Source of the DNA: JBDTGE01 sp050742975
GTDB lineage: Bacteria; Actinomycetota; Actinomycetes; Mycobacteriales; Jatrophihabitantaceae
Assembly (NCBI GenBank): GCA_050742975.1
Contig: JBOGDQ010000206.1
Span: forward strand, 1 to 21,064
Reading direction: 5' to 3'
DNA: 21,064 nt
Both the position numbers and the translations under genes were made by a program. The notes beneath the pieces are model-generated. The model did no database searches. It had not been told where the DNA came from and saw only the letters and a program-made list of their open reading frames with translations. Of the stretch, positions 6,883 through 13,292 are shown one piece after another; positions within the stretch are counted from its first letter, which is position 1; each line of letters opens with the position of its first letter.

Positions 6883-7845
6883 ATGGCCCGCTACGACTCG
6901 CTGGTCGACGCGCTCGGCGACACCCCGCTGGTCGGGCTGCCGCACCTGTCCCCGCAGTGGGACGGCGAGACCCCGGTCCGGCTGTGGGCCAAGCTCGAGG
7001 ACCGCAACCCGACCGGCTCGATCAAGGACCGGGCCGCCCTCGCGATGATCCGCGCCGCCGAGGCCGACGGGCGGCTCACCCCCGGCTGCACGATCCTCGA
7101 GCCGACGTCGGGCAACACCGGTATCGCGCTGGCGATGGTGGCCAAGCTCCGCGGCTACGGCCTGGTGTGTGTCATGCCGGAGAACACCTCGATCGAGCGG
7201 CGCCAGCTGCTGGAGATGTTCGGCGCGCGGATCATCTCCTCGCCCGCCGCCGGTGGGTCGAACCAGGCCGTCGCGACGGCGAAGCAGCTCGCTGAGCAGT
7301 ACCCCGACTGGGTGATGCTCTACCAGTACGGCAACGAGGCGAACGCGCTGGCTCACTACGAGGGCACCGGGCCGGAGATCCTGCGCGACCTGCCGACGAT
7401 CACCCATTTCGTCGCCGGCCTGGGTACGACCGGCACGCTGATGGGCGCGGGGCGCTACCTGCGCGAGAAGGTTCCGGACGTGCAGATCGTCGCCGCCGAG
7501 CCGCGCTACGGCGAGCTTGTCTACGGTCTGCGCAACATCGACGAGGGGTTCGTCCCCGAGCTGTACGACGACTCGGTGCTGACGACGCGGTTCTCGGTCA
7601 CCTCCTACGACGCGCTGCGCCGAACCCGCGACCTGATCGAGCACGAGGGCATCTTCGCCGGCATCTCGTCGGGCGCGATCCTGCACGCCGCGCTGTCGAT
7701 CGCCGACCGGGTGCACGCGAGCGGCGAGCGGGCCGACGTCGCGTTCGTCGTCGCCGACGGTGGCTGGAAGTACCTGTCGACCGGCGCCTACTCCGGCTCG
7801 CTGCAGGAAGCCGCCGAGAAGCTCGAAGGCCAGCTTTGGGCTTAG
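6883..7845 (+). CDS. cysM: O-phosphoserine sulfhydrylase (CysO-dependent cysteine synthase)
   Basis: PLP enzyme (beta family, fold type II) that joins O-phospho-L-serine to the CysO thiocarboxylate. 320 residues (M. tuberculosis CysM 323). The PLP lysine is Lys48 in NPTGSIKDR; TSGNTG binds substrate and GLGTTGTLMG is the phosphate-binding loop. The EPRYGELVYGLRN region holds the arginine that marks phosphoserine rather than O-acetylserine use in the M. tuberculosis enzyme. The C-terminal GQLWA is kept; in M. tuberculosis this tail folds into the active site. The ATG at 6883 follows cysO by 11 bp. Together with mec and cysO it gives a complete carrier-based cysteine pathway, independent of CysE/CysK. 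Confidence 0.96.
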   Translation: MARYDSLVDALGDTPLVGLPHLSPQWDGETPVRLWAKLEDRNPTGSIKDRAALAMIRAAEADGRLTPGCTILEPTSGNTGIALAMVAKLRGYGLVCVMPENTSIERRQLLEMFGARIISSPAAGGSNQAVATAKQLAEQYPDWVMLYQYGNEANALAHYEGTGPEILRDLPTITHFVAGLGTTGTLMGAGRYLREKVPDVQIVAAEPRYGELVYGLRNIDEGFVPELYDDSVLTTRFSVTSYDALRRTRDLIEHEGIFAGISSGAILHAALSIADRVHASGERADVAFVVADGGWKYLSTGAYSGSLQEAAEKLEGQLWA

Positions 7846-7912
7846 CTCCCGAGGCCGCCGTCGATACCCGCGCCACCCACTCGCAGGCTCGGGGTGCACA
7901 CGGGCATCGACA

Positions 7913-7927
7913 CGCGACTTCGTCGCG
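7913..7927 (+). terminator. Possible hairpin terminator after cysM
   Basis: CGCGAC (7913-7918) and GTCGCG (7922-7927) form a 6-bp G+C-rich stem with a TTC loop, 67 bp after the cysM stop. No T-tract follows. The rest of the 215-bp gap (7846-8060) shows no clear feature. Confidence 0.35.
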
Positions 7928-8060
7928 ATCTGCGGCCGGTGGTGGTTGCGCCGCGCTCCGCCGGGGAGGACACCGTTCTTTGATCGGCCAGCCCTTACGA
8001 GATTGAGAACTCCTTACCGAACGGGCATCCGATCCGGACGGTGCGCGCGAAACTGAGGGT

Positions 8061-9620
8061 GTGAACGCCACTGCCTCTCATTCGCATCGGTTCGGGGTGG
8101 GGGCGATCGTCGGGGTGCTGTCGGCGGGGGTGGCGCTCGGGGTCGGCGAGATCGTCGCCGCGTTCGTTCGGCCGGCTGCGTCACCGGTCATCGCCGTCGG
8201 CAACCGGTTCATCCTGCTCACGCCGGAGTCGGTCAAGCGCTGGGCGATCCGCACGTTCCAGACGTCTGACAAGCCGGTCCTGCTGCTCGGCATCTACGTC
8301 GGCATCACGCTGTTCGCGATGGCCGTCGGCGTGCTGGCGCTGCGGCGCCTGGTCTACGGCCTGGCCGGCATCGCGGTGTTCGGGGCGATCGGCGTCTACA
8401 GCGCGCTGACCGCCAACGCCGCGCGCGGAACAGACGTCGTCCCGACGATCGTCGGAGCCGTCGCCGCAGCTGTCGCACTGGTCCTGCTGGTGCGTGCGGC
8501 GGGTGCCGACGACGAGTTCGTCGAGCCGGCCGGGCTGGGCCCGCTGGTGTCAGATCGGCGCCGGTTCCTGCAGTTCGGCGCGGCCGCGGCAGGGCTGGCC
8601 GTGCTATCCGGCTTCGGCGGCCGGGCGGTGCAGCGGGCCCGGTTCAGCGTCGAGAAGATCAGGGACAAGCTCGTGCTGCCGAAGCCGGTCGGTGCCGCAC
8701 CGGCAGCCGCGGCCAACCCGGACCTGGGTAAGAGCGGCGTCCCGTGGCAGACGCCGAACAGCCAGTTCTACCGGGTCGACACCGCGCTGTCGGTGCCGCA
8801 GATCGACCCGAAGAACTGGCGGCTGCGCATCCACGGCATGGTGGATCGTCCGATGACGCTGACGTACCAGCAGCTGCTCGCCCGTCCGCAGATCGAACGC
8901 TGGATCACCCTGTGCTGCGTGTCCAACGAGGTCGGCGGCGGCCTCATCGGGAACGCGCGGTTCCTTGGTACGCGGCTCGCGGACCTGCTGCGCGAGGCGG
9001 GCGTGCAGCCCGGCGCGGACCAGCTCGTCCTGTCCTCGGACGACGGCATGACGATCGGCACTCCGACCGCGGTAGTCATGGACGGGCGCGACTCCCTGCT
9101 CGCGGTTGGGATGAACGGGGCGCCGTTGCCGATCAACCACGGCTTCCCCGTGCGGACGGTCGTTCCCGGGCTGTACGGCTACGTGTCGGCGTGCAAGTGG
9201 ATCGTCGACATCGAGGCGACCACCTTCAGCAAGCGGCGCGCGTACTGGGTCGACGGCGGGTGGGCGGCGCAGACCGACATCAAGCTCGAGTCGCGCATCG
9301 ACACCCCGAGGAGCGGGCAGTCGGTCGCAGCGGGCAAGCCGACCGCGATCGCCGGCGTGGCGTGGGATCAGCACGTCGGCGTCGCCAAGGTCCAGGTGCA
9401 GGTCGGCACCGGCGAGTGGACCGACGCCCGGCTCGCGCCCGTGCCGTCGACCGACACGTGGCGCCAGTGGGTCCTGGCCTGGACGCCGCCCGGCCCGGGT
9501 TCCTACGTCGTCAAGGTGCGAGCGGTGGACGCCCGGGGAGACGTGCAGACGGCCCAGGTCGCGCAGCCCTTCCCGAGCGGAGCGACCGGGCTGCACACCA
9601 TCACCGTCCGGGCCAGCTGA
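8061..9620 (+). CDS. Membrane-anchored sulfite-oxidase-type molybdopterin oxidoreductase
   Basis: 519 residues. Four hydrophobic helices (about 13-36, 72-94, 98-118, 127-146) are followed by a twin-arginine motif, RRRFLQF (166-172), directly before a fifth hydrophobic stretch (173-189). Next comes the sulfite-oxidase molybdopterin fold (about 230-390) with Cys285/Cys286 in TLCCVSNEVGG as the likely Mo ligand. A C-terminal Ig-like dimerisation domain (about 395-519) completes it. This layout implies insertion of helices 1-4 by Sec and export of the cofactor-loaded domain by Tat, as proposed for five-helix molybdoenzymes of Streptomyces. The substrate is unknown; sulfite is only one possibility, suggested by the cysteine genes just upstream. 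The GTG at 8061 follows GAGG closely. M. tuberculosis has no gene here between cysM (Rv1336) and the rhomboid gene (Rv1337). Confidence 0.9.
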   Translation: MNATASHSHRFGVGAIVGVLSAGVALGVGEIVAAFVRPAASPVIAVGNRFILLTPESVKRWAIRTFQTSDKPVLLLGIYVGITLFAMAVGVLALRRLVYGLAGIAVFGAIGVYSALTANAARGTDVVPTIVGAVAAAVALVLLVRAAGADDEFVEPAGLGPLVSDRRRFLQFGAAAAGLAVLSGFGGRAVQRARFSVEKIRDKLVLPKPVGAAPAAAANPDLGKSGVPWQTPNSQFYRVDTALSVPQIDPKNWRLRIHGMVDRPMTLTYQQLLARPQIERWITLCCVSNEVGGGLIGNARFLGTRLADLLREAGVQPGADQLVLSSDDGMTIGTPTAVVMDGRDSLLAVGMNGAPLPINHGFPVRTVVPGLYGYVSACKWIVDIEATTFSKRRAYWVDGGWAAQTDIKLESRIDTPRSGQSVAAGKPTAIAGVAWDQHVGVAKVQVQVGTGEWTDARLAPVPSTDTWRQWVLAWTPPGPGSYVVKVRAVDARGDVQTAQVAQPFPSGATGLHTITVRAS

Positions 9621-9699
9621 GCCGAGCTACGAGCTGGGTGACCCGACCGCGCCGCTCGACGGGGGGAGCGGCTGAGCACTCCACAAGGGAGCGGCTGGC

Positions 9700-9705
9700 T
9701 ACGCT
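9700..9705 (+). promoter_or_regulatory. Possible -10 element of a leaderless rhomboid transcript
   Basis: TACGCT (TANNNT) ends exactly 6 nt before the GTG at 9712, the same geometry as at mec and murI. No good -35 is visible. No Shine-Dalgarno stands at usable distance. Confidence 0.3.
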
Positions 9706-9711
9706 GCGCAG

Positions 9712-10401
9712 GTGAACCCGTCGCTGCCCGAACGCTTCCGGCAGGCGTGGCAGCGCAATGACTACCACCGGCCGGCGAGCACCGAGCCCGCGTTCGACCC
9801 GACCAGCTGGAGTGGCGCCCTCATCCTCATGTGCGGTGTCGGAGCCCTGCTGTGGATCGTCGAGGCGGTCAACGCGGCCAACAGCTACTCGCTTGACCGG
9901 TTCGGGTTGCGGCCGCGGCTGGTCGCCGGGCTGTGGGGCATCCTGACCCAGCCGTTCCTGCACGCCAGCTACGCGCACCTGATGTCGAACACGGTGCCGG
10001 TGGTGCTCATCGGCTGGGTGCTAATGCTGTCCGGGCCGCGTACCTGGCTCACGGTCACCGCCATCGTCGTCGTCCTGGGCGACGGCCTGACCTGGCTCGT
10101 CGCGCCGGCCGGCCTGATCGTCGGCGCGAGCGGCATGGTGTTCGGCTGGCTCGGCTACCTGATCGCCCGCGCGTACTTCTCCCGCCGGCTGCGCTGGATC
10201 ATCGTCGCGGTGCTGGTCCTGTTCTTCTTCGGGACGTTGCTGGGGAACCTGCTGCCGACGTTCCACTCGCGCGTGTCGTGGCAGTCGCACGTCTGCGGGT
10301 TCGTGGCCGGTGTCGCCGCCGGCGCGATCCTGCACCCGCGACGGCACCGACGCGCCCGCGGGCCCGGACCGGCCCGTCCGGTCGGCCCGCCCGTATCCTG
10401 A
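9712..10401 (+). CDS. Rhomboid-family intramembrane serine protease
   Basis: Polytopic membrane protease of the S54 family, the Rv1337 counterpart. 229 residues. Catalytic Ser140 lies in GASG (138-141), and the partner His193 in SWQSHVCGF. The HASYAHLMSN motif (84-93) contains the conserved HxxxN of the oxyanion region. About six transmembrane helices are visible, followed by a short Arg/Pro-rich tail. The GTG at 9712 is the first plausible start after the molybdoenzyme. The gene lies 5 bp before murI. Substrates are unknown; the neighbourhood is conserved in actinobacteria, but this gives no functional clue. Confidence 0.93.
   Translation: MNPSLPERFRQAWQRNDYHRPASTEPAFDPTSWSGALILMCGVGALLWIVEAVNAANSYSLDRFGLRPRLVAGLWGILTQPFLHASYAHLMSNTVPVVLIGWVLMLSGPRTWLTVTAIVVVLGDGLTWLVAPAGLIVGASGMVFGWLGYLIARAYFSRRLRWIIVAVLVLFFFGTLLGNLLPTFHSRVSWQSHVCGFVAGVAAGAILHPRRHRRARGPGPARPVGPPVS
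10394..10399 (+). promoter_or_regulatory. Possible -10 element of a leaderless murI transcript
   Basis: TATCCT (TANNNT) ends 6 nt before the GTG at 10406 and overlaps the last codons of the rhomboid gene. If used, murI would have its own leaderless mRNA besides any read-through. Confidence 0.35.
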
Positions 10402-10405
10402 GCCG

Positions 10406-11230
10406 GTGAGTTCACCGGATGTCGACGCTCCGATCGGCATGTTCGACTCCGGCGTCGGCGGCCTGACCGTGGCGCGCGCCGTGCTGGACCAACTGCCGCA
10501 CGAGACGCTGCACTACGTGGGCGACACGTTGCACAGCCCGTACGGTCCCAAGCCGATCGCCGACGTCCGCGCCCACGCGCTCGCGGTCATGGACGAGCTG
10601 GTCGGCAGCGGGGTCAAGGCACTCGTCATCGCCTGCAACTCGGCCAGCTCGGCCTGCCTGCGGGACGCCCGCGAGCGGTACGACGTCCCGGTGGTCGAGG
10701 TGATCCTGCCGGCAGTGCGGCGGGCGGTTGCCGCGACGCGCAACGGGCGGATCGGCGTGATCGGCACCGTTGCGACCATCACCAGCGGCGCCTACGACGA
10801 CGCGTTCGCCGCCGCGTCCGGGGTCGAGGTGGTCAGCGCCGCCTGCCCGCGGTTCGCCGAGTTCGTCGAGCGGGGCGTAACGAGTGGGCGGCAGCTGCTC
10901 GGGCTGGCCGAGGCCTACCTGTCGCCCCTGAACGCCGCCGGCGTGGACACGCTCGTCCTCGGCTGCACGCACTACCCGATGCTGACCGGCCTGCTGTCGG
11001 TGGTGATGGGTGATTCGGTGACCCTGGTGTCCAGCGCCGAGGAGACCGCGAAGGACCTCTACCGGGTGCTCATGCAGGCCGACCGGCTACGTCCGGATGA
11101 CGCGCCCGCGCCGCAACACGTGTTCGGCACTACCGGCCCCTCGGAGACGTTCAACCGGCTCAGCCCGCGGTTCCTCGGCCCCGAGGTGAGCGCACTTGTC
11201 ACCGCGCCGGCGTATGGAGGTGTTCGGTGA
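10406..11230 (+). CDS. murI: Glutamate racemase
   Basis: Converts L-glutamate to D-glutamate for peptidoglycan; cytosolic, cofactor-independent. 274 residues (M. tuberculosis 271). The two catalytic cysteines are Cys77 (ACNSAS) and Cys187 (GCTHYP). Asp14/Ser15 in MFDSGVGGLTVARA and His189 complete the active site. Similarity to mycobacterial MurI is very high, for example ALVIACNSASSACLRDARER. The GTG at 10406 is chosen because the family starts a few residues before GMFDSGVGG; longer starts run into the rhomboid gene. The stop overlaps the next gene as GTGA. Confidence 0.96.
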   Translation: MSSPDVDAPIGMFDSGVGGLTVARAVLDQLPHETLHYVGDTLHSPYGPKPIADVRAHALAVMDELVGSGVKALVIACNSASSACLRDARERYDVPVVEVILPAVRRAVAATRNGRIGVIGTVATITSGAYDDAFAAASGVEVVSAACPRFAEFVERGVTSGRQLLGLAEAYLSPLNAAGVDTLVLGCTHYPMLTGLLSVVMGDSVTLVSSAEETAKDLYRVLMQADRLRPDDAPAPQHVFGTTGPSETFNRLSPRFLGPEVSALVTAPAYGGVR

Positions 11231-11988
11231 AGCTGACCGTGCTGGGCTGCTCGGGCAGCATCCCCGGGCCCGACTCGCCCGCGTCGGGTTACCTGGTCCA
11301 GTCGGACGGCTACACGCTGCTGGTGGATCTCGGACACGGCGCGTTCGGCGCGCTGCAGCGCTACGTCGACCCGGCCGCCGTCGACGCGATCGTGGTCAGT
11401 CACCTGCACGCCGATCACTTCATCGACCTCACCGCGTACATCGTCTCGCTGCGGTACGGCACCAGCGATCGTTACCGGATCAGCGGGCCGGAGGGTCGCA
11501 TCCCGCTGATCGGCCCGGCCGGTACGCGCGCTCGCCTCGAGGCCGCGTACGACCCGATGACCCGCAAGCTGGCGCTGCACGAGCTGTTCGGCTTCTCGAC
11601 GCCCAGCGCGGTCGAGCTCGGTCCGTTCTCGCTCTCCTTCGCGCCGACGAACCACCCGACCCCGACCAACGCCATCCGGATCACCCAGGACGACCGCTCG
11701 CTGGTGTACTCCGCCGACTCCGGCGAGAGCGACGCCCTTGTCGAGCTCGCGCAGGGCGCCGACGTCTTCCTGTGCGAGGCGTCCTTCGGTCCCGACGCGC
11801 CACCCGTCCCAGACCTGCACCTGACCGGTCGGCAGGCGGGCGAGCACGCCGACCGGGCCGGCGTGGAGCGGCTGATCGTCACCCACGTCCCGCCGTGGCT
11901 GTCGCCGCAGGTGCAGGCCGACGAGGCCGCGGCGGCGTTCCATGGCGTGGTCGAGCTGGCGCACCCCGCCGCCGAGTTCTGGATCTGA
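11227..11988 (+). CDS. Metallo-beta-lactamase-fold protein, Rv1339-like cyclic-nucleotide phosphodiesterase family
   Basis: 253 residues. The metal-binding signature HLHADH is at 59-64, with Asp35 in LLVDLGHGA before it and further ligands in NHPTPTN and SADSGES. RNase Z/ElaC-like fold. It follows murI with a GTGA overlap, exactly as Rv1339 follows murI in M. tuberculosis. Rv1339 has been reported to be an atypical class II cAMP phosphodiesterase, so hydrolysis of cyclic nucleotides is the best guess; the family is otherwise annotated only as a hydrolase. The TGA stop coincides with the first bases of the GATCTTCCTGCG repeat cluster. In M. tuberculosis rph comes next; here it does not. Confidence 0.88.
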   Translation: MKLTVLGCSGSIPGPDSPASGYLVQSDGYTLLVDLGHGAFGALQRYVDPAAVDAIVVSHLHADHFIDLTAYIVSLRYGTSDRYRISGPEGRIPLIGPAGTRARLEAAYDPMTRKLALHELFGFSTPSAVELGPFSLSFAPTNHPTPTNAIRITQDDRSLVYSADSGESDALVELAQGADVFLCEASFGPDAPPVPDLHLTGRQAGEHADRAGVERLIVTHVPPWLSPQVQADEAAAAFHGVVELAHPAAEFWI

Positions 11989-12098
11989 CCCGTTCGATCT
12001 TCCTGCGGTGGGCCGACCCGTTCGATCTTCCTGCGCGGGCCTGCGCGTGATCTTCCTGCGCGACCGGTCTGTGGGGCTGCCCAGCGCAGGAAGATCAC
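11987..12098. repeat. Cluster of GATCTTCCTGCG repeats, three direct and one inverted
   Basis: The 12-mer GATCTTCCTGCG occurs at 11996-12007, 12024-12035 and 12049-12060. Its reverse complement is at 12085-12096. Copies 1 and 2 share nine further bases on the left (GACCCGTTC), so each identical block is 21 bp, at a 28-bp period (11987-12007 and 12015-12035). Copy 3 and the inverted copy form a 15-bp perfect stem (12047-12061 with 12084-12098) around a 22-nt loop. The cluster fills the 131-bp gap between two convergent genes, where a bidirectional terminator is expected. It could also be a dispersed intergenic (REP-like) element. Confidence 0.85.
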
Positions 12099-12119
12099 GG
12101 CGGGCACCACAAACACGCG

Positions 12120-12779
12120 CTAGCCGGTCGACGGACCGCGGGTGCGGCGCTTGGGCGAGACCGGCGGCGCACCGTCGCGGATCTCGGCGAGTAGGCGGAT
12201 CACCAGCTCCGAGGCACCCTCGTCGGGACGGGCCTGCCCACCGGCCGGCCGGAAGAACTCGACCGCGATCGACGCGCCGCCCGGCAGCCACACGCGGTCG
12301 GTCGTGCCGGTCACCCGAGCGCACACGAGCGTCGTTCCGGGCACCGCGAGCACGAGCCGCCCGGCACCGCTGCGCGCCCGCAGCTCGCGGCCCAGTGACC
12401 GGGTGCCCTCGGGGAAGACGCCGATGCAGCCGCCGTCGGCCAGCACCTGCACGGCGGTCGCGATCGCGTCGCGGTTGCTGGCGCCGCGCTCGATCGGGAT
12501 CTGCCCCATGCCGTCCAGCACCCGGCCCATGATCTTGTTGTTCCACAAGGTCGACTTCGCCAGCGCCTGCAGCTGGCGCCGGTGGCGCGCGGCATACGCG
12601 ATCGCGATCGGGTCCCAGTTGCTGTCGTGGTTCGCGATCAGGACGGTTGGTCCCGACAGCGGGAGGCACTCGGAGCCGGTGACCCGGATGCGGGACATCC
12701 GCATGAACACGCCACCTATCCCCACCACGGTGCGGTAGGCCGGGCTCAGTTCCACGCGTTCTGAAGTCATCGACCGCAT
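12120..12779 (-). CDS. 1-acyl-sn-glycerol-3-phosphate acyltransferase family (PlsC-like)
   Basis: Transfers acyl groups to lysophosphatidate or a related acceptor at the inner face of the membrane. 219 residues. Motif I is NHDSNWD with His51 and Asp56 (HX4D); the GQIPIERG motif is at 92-99 and FPEGTRS at 122-128. A weakly hydrophobic N-terminal helix (about 17-27) may anchor it. The start is uncertain: ATG at 12779 (MRSM...) or at 12770; a longer reading to 12878 would overlap the upstream gene. A basic tail (SPKRRTRG) ends the protein. It lies 49 bp after the YjbQ-type gene on the same strand. The exact acceptor cannot be told from sequence. Confidence 0.9.
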   Translation of the reverse strand: MRSMTSERVELSPAYRTVVGIGGVFMRMSRIRVTGSECLPLSGPTVLIANHDSNWDPIAIAYAARHRRQLQALAKSTLWNNKIMGRVLDGMGQIPIERGASNRDAIATAVQVLADGGCIGVFPEGTRSLGRELRARSGAGRLVLAVPGTTLVCARVTGTTDRVWLPGGASIAVEFFRPAGGQARPDEGASELVIRLLAEIRDGAPPVSPKRRTRGPSTG

Positions 12780-12828
12780 GATGCCGCATCCGGCTGCTGA
12801 CCGTTCAGCCGGCGCCGCCCGGCCCGCC

Positions 12829-13233
12829 TCAGCCGGGCAGGAAGCTGAGCCGGATCTCGCGGGTCGGGTTGTCGACATTGGTGTCGACGAGGCAGATCGA
12901 CTGCCACGTGCCGAGCTGCAGCCGTCCGCCCAGTACGGGAACGGTGATCGAGGGTGCGATGAACGCGGGCAGCACGTGGTCGCGTCCGTGGCCGGGTGAT
13001 CCGTGCGCGTGCGCCCAGCGGCCCTCGCGCGGCAGCAGTTCGTCCAGGGCGGTCAGCAGGTCCTCGTCGCTGCCGGCACCGGTCTCCAAGATCGCGACAC
13101 CGGCCGTCGCGTGCGGCACGAAGACGTTCAGCAACCCGTCGCCCTCGGCGGCGGTGAACGCCGCGCATTCGCCGGTGAGGTCGTGTACGTCGGCTCGAGC
13201 ACCGGTACGGACTGTGACGGTTTCGCTTCGCAT
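12829..13233 (-). CDS. YjbQ/UPF0047-family protein
   Basis: 134 residues, small soluble beta-rich protein of the YjbQ family. Members show weak thiamine-phosphate-synthase activity, and their physiological role is unsettled. Conserved features: PHATAGV with His41, GHGRDH at 81-86 (two likely metal or substrate histidines), and LGTWQSI near the C-terminus. The ATG at 13233 begins the family core (MRSETVTVRTG); a longer reading upstream is unconserved and overlaps the divergent regulator. It probably shares a transcript with the acyltransferase downstream. The 59-bp gap to the divergent regulator must hold both promoters. Confidence 0.9.
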   Translation of the reverse strand: MRSETVTVRTGARADVHDLTGECAAFTAAEGDGLLNVFVPHATAGVAILETGAGSDEDLLTALDELLPREGRWAHAHGSPGHGRDHVLPAFIAPSITVPVLGGRLQLGTWQSICLVDTNVDNPTREIRLSFLPG

Positions 13234-13292
13234 CCGCCCATCGTCCCGCGTGCACGACGAAGATCGCTGGCCGGGCGTGCAAGAGTGGCAGG

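Noticed and set aside
11987..12098. CRISPR array
   Set aside because: There are only three direct copies, with short unequal spacing and an inverted copy, and no cas genes are present.
11942..12532. Protein-coding frames through the GATCTTCCTGCG cluster on both strands
   Set aside because: They are extensions of shadows of the flanking genes; the repeats fall in different frames and no start or ribosome binding site supports them.
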